This document shows, piece after piece, positions 1-11,229 of a stretch of 64,000 bases of DNA. The stretch comes from Calliopum simillimum (Eukaryota > Arthropoda > Insecta > Diptera > Lauxaniidae), in NCBI GenBank assembly GCA_951812925.1, contig OX638368.1, positions 119,373,309 through 119,437,308 on the forward strand, read 5' to 3'. The translations under genes and the position numbers were made by a program. Within the stretch, counting starts at the first letter, position 1; the number at the start of each line of letters is the position of its first letter. The notes beneath the pieces were generated by a model. The model was given only the letters and a program-made list of their open reading frames with translations. It was not told the origin of the DNA and did not search any database.

Positions 1-1476
1 TATTGTTTATCTGTGTATATTTGATTGTAATTGTGTAGGTAATTACGCTAATTAGCAAATGATATTCGACTTGAATGTGTAATAAATCAATTGTAAATTA
101 TTAAGACATACGAGCAGAATGGCAACACAGAAACAGAACATTTGGTGCGGCGCGCTAAAAGATGCAAAGCACAACCCGCATTTTATTTAATTGTTATTGG
201 CATAATAATGGCGCTCTAATAATAAGGGTTATATTAGCGAAAATTTATACTAATGTGTATGCTTATATGTATGTGTGTATGCCTTAATGAGATAAAAATT
301 TAAAAAAAATTGAACATGGACAGCTGTGTGCTATAATTTATTGCTTTTCAGGGTTGAGATATGCATTTGAATGGCAAATGAAGGTGTTTGATTTGTGTAC
401 TTTTATCTTGATTTAAAAAAAAAAAAAACAAACTTCATCTATTTATACAATGATTTATGCAACTTAAAATATTATCCACTCTATACAAAAGTGAACATAA
501 TGCCTTTGAAATTACAAACAATTTTTTGAAAAACGTTACCTATCACTGATGACTTTTTTATTATGATGTTTTTTACGAACATCATCACATTTATTGACAA
601 AACTTGTCACTGCTACCGGCTAATGCTAAAAACTCAATTAATTTCCATCAGATCACTTTTGTTGCCAAGAGAAGTCCAAAAATAAAAAGAAGAGAAATGC
701 ATTAAAAAAGACACAAAAAGCAGCACCACACTCACATACAAACATTGTGAACAATGTTTAAGTAAGACTGATGAAGATTGATTAAATCGTTCATCAGTTT
801 ATAATAAAAGCTGGCATGGCTGTGGTCGCTATGGTTTTTGAGCCTCACAATGAAATGCCGTAGCGACACAAAAGTGAATATAGCATAATTGTACAAAATT
901 TTACTTTATAATGTAAAAAAATTATAAAAAAAAATCTTTCATTTCACTTCATTAAATTAAAAATAATTTTATTGTTATGTTTTTTATCAATTTATTTCAT
1001 TTTACTCATTTTGCAAAAAGTTTACAGGAAACGGAAGTTGTCATATTAGGCTTTAATTTACTGTTGCTGCTGCCATTCATTTTACTCACCATATACACCC
1101 TGCTATACAGTTACACAGTTACACATCTATGCTTGCATGTAGTGTATTGTATAAAAGAGTGACAGGCGCAATTTTGTGTGTCCTCTAATCTTCTTACTTT
1201 ACACATATATACAAACGCATACACGCACGTGCTTGTGTTACTTCACTTTACGCTGTATTTCCTTTTCAATTTGTCTGACTTGCTTATATGGTTGCAGTAG
1301 GTTGGGTCCTTTTATAACACGTTGTTTTTTTTCTATTGACTTTATTTCGGTTTTTTTCTTCGTGGCAGGATTTTTTTAATATTTGCCATGACATTTTTGC
1401 TCGAAATTGCATTTCCTCTATTTAGGTTACAGTTTTTCATTGATTTCCGCTTGTTGTATTCGAACTGAAATTGAAA
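1..1476. other. AT-rich spacer, no gene seen
   Basis: No frame is long or conserved-looking, and no terminal inverted repeat or tandem array was found. The two short open frames near 977-1379 are T-rich and resemble no protein I know. Could be intergenic or intronic. Confidence 0.5.
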
Positions 1477-2091
1477 ACTAGTAAGGGTGTAAACTTTGGC
1501 CTGGCCAAATGTTAAATACCCTACACTGCAGTATTTTTCAAATTTTGCTCATATGGGAGGCGCCATGCCCTCTTGTCTGAGTTCATCTAGCTTTAGCTCA
1601 GAGCGTGTATTTATAGCCCTTAGTATTTGAGTGAAATTTAGTTGGATTATCTCAAAAAACGCGTTCAGTTTAGCGTTTTGAAGTTTTTGCTTAAATGGGA
1701 GGTGCTACCCCCTCTTCAGTTTCTTTTTCAGGTTGCATTGTCGTGAAAAATACTCCTAAAGTTGCATTTTGAATATATTTTTTGTATGGACGATAGGCGT
1801 GTCCGTTGACCGATATCGCTCATTTTCAATCCCACGAGTTAACTTTGACGACGAAGTCAGTGTGCCAAATTTAATCGAATTATCTTGGTTAGTTTTCTCG
1901 TAAAAAATATTTCCACGCACAGCCAGCCACGCAGCCAGCCAGCCAGCCTGCCAGACAGACGGACATGGCTATATCAACTCAGGAGGTGACGCTGATCAAG
2001 AATATATATACTTTTTTATGTCTGCCACGCCTCCTTCTCTTCATTACAAACGGAAGGACAAAGTGAATATAACCTGGGTGTAGGGTATAAA
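1477..2091 (+). mobile_element. Non-autonomous dispersed element, copy 1
   Basis: A 615-bp repeat starting ACTAGTAAGGGT and ending GTGTAGGGTATAA. A related copy lies inverted at 59957-60687 and a fragment at 15929-16056. An inner inverted pair, ATACCCTACAC at 1516-1526 and GTGTAGGGTAT at 2078-2088, marks the ends. The interior has a CAGCCAGC-type run near 1920-1955 followed by GACAGACGGACA. There is no coding capacity. I recall repeats of this kind from tephritid flies; the superfamily is unknown. Confidence 0.6.
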
Positions 2092-2390
2092 AAATAAAGA
2101 ACTTATAGTTTTTTGAATTCACGAAAATTTGTTTTTTCATTGGTCGGTTTTTTTCCATTTTTTTCAATTGATATACGTATCGTCTCTATGCAAGTGATAA
2201 ACACTAAGTTAGTTTTTCACGTTTTGAGATAGGTATTTGAAGCTCAAATAACTAAATTGAGATTCTTTGTATGGAAATTGTTGTTTTGTCTTAAATGCCT
2301 TGTCTTTGATGAAACAAATCACATTTTAACAGAGGTTTGGCTGCATAGGTCTCAACACACTTAACCCTTTCATGCATTTGTTGTATGTAA

Positions 2391-3616
2391 GGCTTGCGCA
2401 CAATGAAATAAATGCACGAGTTAACACAAATATCTTTTAAACTAGTTGACAATAAAACAAGAAATATATGTTTTTTTATGTTTACTTTAATTACAAATAT
2501 AAAACGCTATTACTTTTTTATGAATAAATTGATTTTTTCTGAAACACCTCCCATTAAACTTTTAATCGTAGGTATCTTCAGAGATTTGTTTGCTTGACAC
2601 TTACCATTTTTTTTGAAAAATGTTTGATGTTTTCAGCAATCTTCTTTATAATTATTTTTACTAAAACCCAATATCTTTCTATAGGTATGAGCTCCAAGCA
2701 GTTAGGAGGATTTGCATATCTAGGTACAAATTCTACTTACATTGTTCTTTTCATACCATTCAACCGCAAATTTGATATAATGGCATGAAGCCAAATCTGG
2801 CCAAAAACATGCTGAGACCTCATGCTGTTTAATAAATGGTAAAAGACGTTATCGCAAGTACTCCTGGATGTATATTTTGTTGTTAATCGTCCCAGTTGAA
2901 ACAAATGAGCTGTTTTGCCTACCGCAGCTGAAAATTGCTTCTTTGGAAACTTCGTTTTTTTTTGTGTCTGAAAGCCTTCTTGAATATTTCTTCTATGATC
3001 TGCAGCACAAAAATCGACACCTGGAACCTAAGAAAAGTCAACAGGTACGTAAGTCTCATCATCCGTAAAGCAACAGTCAAATTTTTTGATGAATTCTCGG
3101 TAAAATATTTTGGCCCGTTTTTTTGCCTCAACGTTCTTTTTAGAATTTCCGTCCGGAACTTTCTGGTCTTTAAATGACTTAAGCTTTTCCTTCTTTTGAA
3201 CCTTTCAGACATAGGCTTCAGAGCATAGGACTTCTCAGCTACTTTTCCTCCAAATATATTGGGATTTTTCTTAAGAAGAGCTATCTCCTTCTTGGCAGCA
3301 TTTCCTTTTTCCACTTCCTTGCTTTCTACTAACGGTCAAACGTTCCCTATAGGTTTTAATAACACGCGAAACGGTATTCCGCGAAACACCAGCTTTTCTA
3401 GCAATTGGATTTTCGTTAAATATTTTGCAAATTTTTTCACGCACTTCTATTTTGCAGCTCATGGTGAAGCCATAAATTAACGAATGAGTAAAAAAGTAGC
3501 ATGAAGATTTGTGCATATTTACCAAAGACAATTTCATTAAAATTTTTTTTTTAATTTTTTGAATTTGAACAATTAACAAGTAATAATATATGCACTAGTT
3601 TCATCGTGCGCAAGCC
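2391..3616 (-). mobile_element. Tc1-like DNA transposon (DD38E-like), inactive
   Basis: About 1.23 kb bounded by 26-bp inverted repeats: GGCTTGCGCAC at 2391 and the inverse GTGCGCAAGCC ending at 3616, with further matches inward (ATGAAA then TGCA). It holds a decayed minus-strand transposase. The exact TA duplication is unclear because the bases just outside the repeats differ. The right flank continues into a repeat shared with 47213-47640, so the element probably inserted at the edge of that older repeat. Confidence 0.8.
2510..3462 (-). pseudogene. Tc1/mariner-superfamily transposase, broken
   Basis: This is the cut-and-paste transposase of the surrounding element. The start is the ATG at 3462 (MSCKIEVREK). 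A helix-turn-helix with the pattern ARKAGVSRNTVSRVIKTY follows, then a second DNA-binding part with NPNIFGGKVAEK. The catalytic region reads WPDLASCHY near 2800, later NPPNC and a PIERYW-like block, giving a D-to-E spacing of about 38 residues once one frameshift near 2735 is allowed. The reading ends at TAA 2510-2512 after an FIKK tail. Several frameshifts and stops break it, so it cannot be made as one protein. About 317 codons is close to the normal family length. DD38E is an estimate because the frameshift falls between the two residues. Confidence 0.75.
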
Positions 3617-4010
3617 CAATAGTCAAAATTTGACCACAAATGTATTAAATAATTTTGGTACTTTTTGGACACTTTTAGTACTTTTTTGCTATATGGCACA
3701 AAACAGAAAAGTTCATTTATCATCCCTGGTATAATGACAAATGTGAAACGAAAAGAAAACAAAAAACATAAAGTCAGTGTTAGTTAGCTATTTGTCTTAA
3801 TCTTCGTGCTGCATCCTCTTTTCAGCTCTGTGTGACTGCGTTATTTGTCGTTGCTGAAATTTAAAAATTTGCATTTAATTTTACCTGGTTTAATGGCAAA
3901 ATATTAAAAGAATTTTTACTTTATGCACATTTTCATACAAATACCTTTCTAATGGTGTATAATTCAAAGTCGTGTTCCATTTCTAACATAGTAAATAAGG
4001 TAAGACCAAT
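3613..4010 (+). repeat. Dispersed repeat, copy A (pair with 47213-47640)
   Basis: Starts at GCCCAATAGTCAAAATTTGA and runs to TTTCTAACATAGTAAATAAG. The same order of words (TCAAAATTTGACCA, ATCCCTGGTA, GAAACGAAAAGAAAACAA, AATTCAAAGTCG, TTTCTAACATAGTAAA) recurs at 47213-47640 in the same orientation. Non-coding, family unknown. Confidence 0.7.
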
Positions 4011-5411
4011 TTTGACCTGGGTGTTAATATATAGATTAAAAGTTACTCAAACGACATGTCAAATTTTTAACACCATTTCATTCCTGCAAGATAAAAAATA
4101 AAATGAGCATGTTTTTTAAAATCTTCTATTGAGCACTTTTTGAAAGTGGTAAGGACAGTTTCTATTTTTTTTTTTTTTTGAAATCTCATAATTCTACCAA
4201 AACAAAAGAAAACTGAGAAACATAAATAAAAATAGTCATATCCGACGTTTTTGCAATGCTGAATCTGAAATCTCGTTTGCGAGATATAACGTTTTTTGGT
4301 ATATTTGAAGCTTCGGAACTTCTAAGCAATAAAACCTGGAACGAAAGTTGAAAGTAGGTACTAATTCTTTTCTCTTTTTATTTCTCTGAAATATTTTTGC
4401 CTAAAAATTTAAGAAAATTCAAGAAACATAGTCTTCGATGTTTTAGAGAAAACAAAAAATTCGATACAAATTAAAATGTGTTTTAAAGGCAAAGATTTGT
4501 ACTTTCAACAGTAATATGAAATTCTTTGTCTGCATACTAAGTACCATTAATAAATATGAAACCTCAAATCTAACGGAGAGCAATATTTTAACAGTTTTTT
4601 TTATTTGTTTGGGCTAGGATATATCGAACAGTAAAAAAGGTTATTGATGTGTCTCAGTGTGGTTCTGACGCAAGAATTTGTTACTTTTCATTTTAATTTT
4701 GTCGAAACTCTCTCAATGAATCGGTTTTTGAGATATATAAGTAGTATGTTTGCTTCAAACTGCCCATTTCTTCTCAATCATATTTGGCATAATTTTATGT
4801 TCAGCTGGCACGAGCAATTTCTGGTAGTTGTATGAAATTTTTTCATATTACTTTCAACTACTTTTTTGCTATTCTCCTTTTCTAGTTGTTGCAGGAACTT
4901 TAAAATTATGCTTAAAAATAATTTATGCAAATAACTTTATTAAATAATTATGACATTTTCATATTGAAATTCCCTAATGGGTAATTAATTTAACTTGTTA
5001 TCAATGTCTATTGCATTGTACTAAGCTTATCAAAAAATACTGGTTTTGCAAGTTTTCTCATTGCAAGCACATCTTGCAGCAACTGTTTTCGCTTAAAATC
5101 TCTCTCTTTTAATCCGACAGCGAACCAGTAAGGTAGACATAAAATTTCTTGTGTTTCAAAATAAACATTTTGTTTTTGTAAATTTCCATTTTTTAATACT
5201 TTTATTTGTTACTAGTTATTATTCAAAGCTTTCACAAAGAGCTCCTTGTATAAGTAAGATATTTAGAATAGAATAGAATTTTTAAGATTTTGCTTGTTGC
5301 CAGGCATTTTCTTCCGAACCGAACATGGATTTATTCCCTTTCAGACAACTCAAAAAAAATTCTTTTGAAAGTACGCTAGACTGATTGAAAAAATTTGTTT
5401 TTGGAATTTCC
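4011..5411. other. AT-rich spacer, no gene seen
   Basis: Homopolymer-rich non-coding sequence. No frame with recognisable protein features, no inverted termini and no tandem repeat found. Confidence 0.45.
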
Positions 5412-5419
5412 ACGATTAC

Positions 5420-5542
5420 TAGTGATGAGCAAACCAAGACCAAGACAATAGCAGTCTTGGTCTTGGTCTTGGTCTTGGTCTTGGTCTTGGTCTCGGTCTC
5501 GGGCTCGGTCTCGGTCTTGGTCTTGGTCTTGGTCTTGGTCTT

Positions 5543-5583
<41 letters not shown>

Positions 5584-5601
5584 TGGTCTTGGTCTTGGTC
5601 T

Positions 5602-5641
<40 letters not shown>

Positions 5642-5642
5642 T

Positions 5643-5719
<77 letters not shown>

Positions 5720-6502
5720 TGGTCTTGGTCTTGGTCTTGGTCTTGGTCTTGGTCTTGGTCTTGGTCTTGGTCTTGGTCTTGGTCTTGGTCTTGGTCTTGG
5801 TCTTGGTCTTGGTCTTGGTCTTGGTCTTGGTCTTGGTCTTGGTCTTGGTCTTGGTCTTGGTCTTGGTCTTGGTCTTGGTCTTGGTCTTGGTCTTGGTCTT
5901 GGTCTTGGTCTTGGTCTTGGTCTTGGTCTTGGTCTTGGTCTTGGTCTTGGTCTTGGTCTTGGTCTTGGTCTTGGTCTTGGTCTTGGTCTTGGTCTTGGTC
6001 TTGGTCTTGGTCTTGGTCTTGGTCTTGGTCTTGGTCTTGGTCTTGGTCTTGGTCTTGGTCTTGGTCTTGGTCTTGGTCTTGGTCTTGGTCTTGGTCTTGG
6101 TCTTGGTCTTGGTCTTGGTCTTGGTCTTGGTCTTGGTCTTGGTCTTGGTCTTGGTCTTGGTCTTGGTCTTGGTCTTGGTCTTGGTCTTGGTCTTGGTCTT
6201 GGTCTTGGTCTTGGTCTTGGTCTTGGTCTTGGTCTTGGTTTTGATATTGAGTCTTTGTCTTGGTCTTGATCTTGCTCATTAAGTCTTGGTATCGGTCTTG
6301 GTCTTGAAAAATTTTTCAGAGATAGTGAGTATTCAAAACCATATTTTTCCAAAGCAGTTGGGTTTTTAAGATGCCAAAACTCAAATCGGGAGATAATTTT
6401 ATCTTCAAAACGGGCGTGAAACAACTTTTAACTATAAATTAGCAAGACTTGGTCTTGTTCTCGCAAAATTTGCAAGACCAAGACTAATTTTGCTCATCAC
6501 TA
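5420..6502. mobile_element. hAT-type non-autonomous element filled with hexamers
   Basis: The ends are TAGTGATGAGCAAA (5420-5433) and its exact inverse (6489-6502). They are flanked by a perfect 8-bp direct repeat, ACGATTAC, at 5412-5419 and 6503-6510. An 8-bp duplication with TAG...CTA ends fits hAT transposition. Inside are subterminal hairpins built from the same CTTGGT word (5433-5446 with 5454-5467; 6445-6457 with 6473-6485), a hexamer array (5453-6240) and about 200 bp of ordinary sequence (6241-6440). There is no transposase, so mobility would have needed an enzyme in trans. Confidence 0.85.
5453..6240 (+). repeat. Hexanucleotide array (TTGGTC / TCGGTC)n
   Basis: About 790 bp of uninterrupted hexamers. 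The first third mixes TCGGTC and TTGGTC blocks with one 2-bp phase slip near 5601 (GGTCTGTCTCGG). From about 5716 to 6238 it is almost pure TTGGTC. Because 6 is a multiple of 3, long frames stay open on both strands (Arg-Pro, Gly-Leu, Asp-Gln and Val-Leu dipeptides); these are not genes. Confidence 0.97.
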
Positions 6503-6510
6503 ACGATTAC

Positions 6511-7975
6511 ACCCAAAAATCTGAAAGACGGTATCAAAAAAGTGATCTGCGACTTTTTAAAAGTTTTTTGAAGGTCAGTTAGAGGTAGCGAAATGTCGAT
6601 TTATGTAAAATCTCAGCTTGATGCCGATTTTATTTTATTACGATCTCAAAAATCATTGATATGAATTTTCATCTTAAACAACGGTATATAAAAAGATCAT
6701 AGCTGGAACCCAAAATCAACCACACATTTTTTTTTTAACTAAAATACACCGAAAAAAAGTATTTTCGGAATATCACCGTACTGAAAAACTCTAAGTCTTC
6801 ATTCGGGACTACAATTGTTGTTCCAAGGTCACCATGAAATTATGCAGTAAACAATTTCTGGAACAATTATACTCATTACCTGTAACCTGTTTTATTGGTC
6901 TTTTTGACCAATGGTGGTTAATTTTAAGTTCCGGTCATTATTTTTTTCTATATAATTTGATTTAAAATATAAAATTTCATATATCGTACAACTGACGGCA
7001 AACATTTTCTAGATCGTATTGTATTAAGATAAAAACCACATCAAACTGAGACTTCAAAAATATTTAGAAAAATCTCGTTTCACTTTTTTTATATCCCTCT
7101 TCAAATTTTTAGGCGATATCGTAGAAATTCCTATAATAAATTTAAAATATTAAAGAAAAAAAATATTAAACTTCAGCTTTCTTTTATACTTTAAATCAAT
7201 AACACTTAATGGTATCATACCAATTCAATTTAGCTGATTGACCACAACTCACACTACTGCAACTCACAGGAAATTTTTCTGCTTGACTACTCTTTGAGCA
7301 AAACATTAAGTGGAGCTTTTAAATTTTGTTCAACTTTTTTTTTGATAAATGAGAAAATATTTTTATTGATTCTTAAAATAACTTTGGTTTTCTCTACCCC
7401 CATTTTTAGATGAAAACTGTTACAATTGTCTCGCATTCCACTTGCAACTATAAAGGAAAATTCAAGTATAAGGAAATATTTTCTATTTTTGTTCAATATT
7501 TTTCTTTAACTTCTTCCATTTTCTCTTCCTCCACTTTGCACATAAAATATAAAAATATTTCTTTTGTGCTTTAAAAATTGATTTCTAACGTGAATGTAAG
7601 AGCCAAAAACATGTCTCAAAATGCAGCAGCAGACAGCGTACGTTTTGTATGTATTCGAGTGTCTGAACATTGAAACGTACCTACACATACCAGACCCACT
7701 ACGTGCAATATAATACACATTTAAATACATAAAAAAGGACATTTCTTTTTAGATAAACATAAGCTGCTTTTTATTGAGAAATTTCACTGGAATTTATTAT
7801 TTATATTTTTTTGGCCATTTCCTTCACTGATAAAGGTATTTACATAAATATTTTGATACGCTTTCCTTTACAACAACTTAAAAGTAAATTGTATTATTGG
7901 TAGTCTGTGCCATATTTTAGTCCAATTATTGAATTTTTGGGCAAAATACTGCGTGATATTAGCTTTAATATTAAT
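6511..7975. other. AT-rich spacer, no gene seen
   Basis: No recognisable coding frame, repeat array or transposon terminus. Short frames near 7287-7742 have no known features. Confidence 0.4.
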
Positions 7976-8346
7976 ATTACTCGCACAAACGAGTAGCCCG
8001 ATAATATATCAGTTATTTGTGGGTGCAATCTAGTGTCAAATGGAGTCGTGTATGCAAATAGCAGAGTAGCAAACAGAATAAGAGGTATTATAGTCAATAG
8101 CGTGAGCGTAGTATAGGGAGACAGAACCACCACATTAGATGTGGGTAGCCCGATTATAAATCAGCTGCTCACGGCTAAAGTGTTAGTGGGGTGAAAAAGC
8201 CTTACGATCAAGCCCGATAATAAATCAATTTGTCGTAGCTGTGCTCTATTTTTCCCCGAAGTACAAAGGAGATGCATAAGGATAGGTAATGGCGTAAAAA
8301 GGAAAGCATAGCCATTGCATTGGGCGTGAATAGCCCGAAAATATGA

Positions 8347-8973
8347 TGGGGGGACACTTTTCCCAAAATCATTTTCCCAAAAAAAATATTTCCCAAAAAC
8401 ATTTTTCCCAATTTTTTTTTTCCCAATATTTTTTTCCCGAAAATAAAGTTTTCCCACGCCTTTTTAACTTTTCTCATTAATATATAAACAACTTATTCCG
8501 TTGTCATTTGTTTTTCCATCAATATTTTAAAAGCGCCTTCAAATTTCAGTAAGAAATAAAAGTTAATCAAATTTTTTGTCTACGTATCTCAACATGGCGG
8601 AATTAATAAATTGCCGAAAGTCATTTCTACTCCATGTCGATGGATATCTATATTACAAACATTCGGGTACCATTGGATTGACAACATATTGGAATTGCCG
8701 TAACAAAGCCGAATGCAGCGCTGGGGCAATAACTTCTGGCGGACCAGAAAATATCACACTGTTGAAAGGGCCTGATGTCTCGAAACACATTTCACACGCG
8801 CCAAATCCTGAAGAAGTCGAAGCAGTAAAGGTTGTTAATAGAATCAAATATTACACTGTTGAAAGGGGAATCTTTTTAGTGGGAAAAATTATATTGGGAA
8901 GAAAAATAATTGGGAAAAATGTTTTTGGAAAATGAATTTCTTGTGAAAACGATTTTGGGTAAAGTGTACCCCA
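8347..8973 (+). mobile_element. Long-TIR element with TTTTCCCA repeats and FLYWCH fragment
   Basis: About 627 bp with inverted arms of roughly 115 bp. The left end reads TGGGGGGACACTTTTCCC and the inverse of the right end reads TGGGGTACACTTTACCC. Both arms are strings of TTTCCCAAA-like units, oppositely oriented. The flanks are CCCGAAAATAT on the left and CCCGATAATAT on the right, a possible about 11-bp duplication lying 2-3 bases outside the arms. Long TIRs, a possible 9-11 bp duplication and a FLYWCH cargo suggest a MULE-like element, but no transposase is present. Confidence 0.7.
8594..8935 (+). pseudogene. FLYWCH zinc-finger fragment
   Basis: FLYWCH domains are C2H2-type zinc-binding, DNA- or protein-contacting modules often found in insect proteins and MULE-related transposons. 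From the ATG at 8594 the frame reads MAELINCRKSFLLHVDGYLY and shows the family pattern: aromatic start (FLLHVDGYLYYK), WNC with a following C about seven residues on (CRNKAEC), AGAIT, and an H-x-H-like end (KHISHAPNPEE). After about residue 85 the frame runs into the right inverted arm, so the last 30 residues (FLVGKIILGRK...) are repeat sequence, not protein. Probably a captured or leftover exon rather than a working gene; expression cannot be judged. Confidence 0.65.
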
Positions 8974-9272
8974 ACCCGATAATATATCAGTTGCCCATGA
9001 CCAAAAGTGTAAGTCTCAGGAGTACGCACTTTATAGGTTACATATGTTTTTTTCGCTGCTCACGGATTAAGTCTACGTAGGGAGAACAGCCCTCTCTACC
9101 TGAGAAACAAAGGAGATGCAGAAGGATAGATAAAAGCGTGGGGTGAAAAAGGTAGCTACTGCAAAAGGTATGGGTAGCCCAATAATATATCAACTACCCA
9201 CGACTATAGAGTACGCTTCAAGAAAATACACTCAGAATTTGGTCAGAGACAGCAAACTACCCAAAAATTCAG

Positions 9273-9753
9273 GATTTTAGTGTAGCATACCTCTGGTTTC
9301 AAGAAGATGGCGCAACATGTCATACAGCTGGAGAAACAATCGCTTTATTGAGGAAAACGTTCAATGAGAACATTATCTCAAGAATTGCTCCTGTCAATTG
9401 GCCACCAAGATCATGTGATTTGACGCCATTGGATTATTTTCTTTGGAGATATGTTAAATCACTTATTTATGTCGACAAACCCAAAACTATGGACGCTTTG
9501 AAAACCAACATAACTCGTGCTATTCAAGAAATACCGGCCAATATGCTCGAAAGAGTTGTCGAAAAATGGACCCACAGAATGAACCATTTAAGAACTAGTC
9601 ATGGACTATATTTGAACGAAATAATTTTTAAATATTAAGTTGTTAGAACCGAGCTATCATCTTAAATAAAGATTTGCATCAATACATTGATTTTTGTGTA
9701 TTTTATTTAGAAAACAAAGTAAGAAGCTTTTATTGGATCACACGCTATATGTA
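9273..9753 (+). mobile_element. DD41D mariner, 3' fragment
   Basis: Only the last third of the transposase and the 3' end remain. The tail ATTGGATCACACGCTATAT near 9735-9753 matches the tail of the interrupted copy ending at 52192, so both come from one family. The left side joins the AGCCCGATAAT block without an inverted terminus and is therefore truncated. Confidence 0.8.
9282..9638 (+). pseudogene. Mariner (DD41D) transposase C-terminal piece
   Basis: The frame is open from before the first ATG (9348). It reads LWFQEDGATCHTA, holding the second catalytic aspartate, then APVNWPPRSCDLTPLDYFLW with the third. The gap of 41 residues between them is the DD41D spacing of the rosa group. It ends with NHLRTSHGLYLNEIIFKY and a stop at 9638. 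The DNA-binding half and first catalytic aspartate are missing, so this is a dead fragment. The nearest relative in the window is the interrupted copy at 49120-52192; the copy at 61142 is a more distant family member. Confidence 0.85.
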
Positions 9754-11229
9754 GTGAATTTTACACAAAAATATCCCTCGTAATATCCCGCATAATTTAG
9801 CTTCACATATCATACAGATGAATCCTATACATAATTTAACATGTCAATTTAACTCAAGATTGCGTTAAAAGGTTTATTTGATTTAGAAAAGGATTGGGAA
9901 AATGTTTAATTTGAATCAAAAAATATCACTTTGGTATAGAAAATGTTTTACTTGGAGTGGAAAACCTCTGGAAAGAAGAATCATTTTTAAAATACAAAAA
10001 TGTCCTCGAAAAATATTGCAAATATTAAAAACACCCAAAAACTTTGAAAATATTTCATACCAAAATAGGTGTAAGGTGTAAGACCTTCCGAAAAAAGTTT
10101 GCAAATTTTAATTATTAAAATGAAGGCGCATGAGAAACATATTTACATATTAAGCAGCAATTAATTCTATAGCATAAAACTAATTTGTCTGTGTGGCTTA
10201 AATTCCCTTTGGAATTTTAAAGAATTTATTTACTTTTAAACCAAACCACCACCGAGTACAATGAAAATGCAAAATCAACAAACAAAGTTTTAAAATTAAA
10301 TTTCTTAAGATTAAATAAAAGTTAGAGAATTATTAATTTTGAAACAACTGCACGGAATTCACCACCATAACCAAAACAAAGAGCAGCAACAGCCACAACT
10401 CTACAAGGCGCGTAATCCTTATGATTTATCACTGATTGTGTGTAATCCTTATGATTTATCACTGATTGTGTGAGCTTTGAACACTCAATCTGGTACAAAA
10501 ACAGTAGAGATAAAGCAAGGCACAACTTTTCGCCAGGCAATAATTATGGCAACAAAAATTAAATAATGCTTAATGAGCTGCAAGGCGCAATAATTTGGAA
10601 GGGAACATTAACAACAGCGACAGGAAGTCGCCGGCGTCCTTGTCGCTCAAATTGGGCGAGCGAAAAGTTTTCAAAATATGCGCGATATTCAACAATTTTG
10701 TTGATTTATTTCAGAAAAAATTTGTTTTATATATTTCAATGATAGTAAATATGCAAGAGCAAAGATAATAAATGAACGCCCTTCATTTGCTTACATTTTT
10801 GCAGCAATTTTAGCTTAGGAAGTAAGTTTTTTCTTGTAACTTTATGATTTTCATATCAAATTAATTTGTTTATTCCTTGGAGTGGGCTTACTTTTGGATA
10901 TTTGCTGGGTTAAAAATTTTAATTAAAATATTTCATGGAAATCTCATAACTGAAGAGTTGACGTTCATATAAGTTGCTGTTTAAAAGATTCCTTTTTGCT
11001 TTCAATTTTAGTTTTTTCTTTTTTTTTTCACCATCAACTTATTTTAAGTAAATTTGCACTTGTGTTAGTGTCAACAGAAATACACTCATAACTGTTTACG
11101 CATTTTCATGTTTACACTCACATCATGCCTGCAAAATTCATACACAAACAGTGCATGCATACGCAAAGGGTGGATCACTTCCGTTTTAAATAATAAAAAA
11201 TCCAAAATAGAGCATAAAACCATGTTCGT
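9754..11229. other. AT-rich spacer with one 30-bp tandem duplication
   Basis: No gene seen. At about 10411-10470 a 30-bp unit beginning GTAATCCTTATGATTTATC occurs twice in tandem. Sequence around 10380-10680 is less AT-rich and may be older unique DNA. Confidence 0.45.

Larger units (their letters stand above)
7976..9226 (+). repeat. Degenerate repeats with AGCCCGATAATATATCA
   Basis: The word AGCCCGATAATATATCA, or a variant, recurs at about 7996, 8148, 8212, 8332, 8974 and 9176, often followed by GTTGCCCACGAC-like sequence. The longer block ACAAAGGAGATGCA...AGGATAG occurs at about 8262 and 9108. This looks like 150-200 bp tandem or segmental units, interrupted at 8347-8973 by a TIR element. 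No protein is encoded by the units. Confidence 0.6.

Noticed and set aside
5282..6424. 380-residue Arg-Pro open frame on the minus strand, and Gly-Leu, Asp-Gln and Val-Leu frames in other readings
   Set aside because: All are translations of the TTGGTC/TCGGTC hexamer array; every frame is open because the period is a multiple of three.
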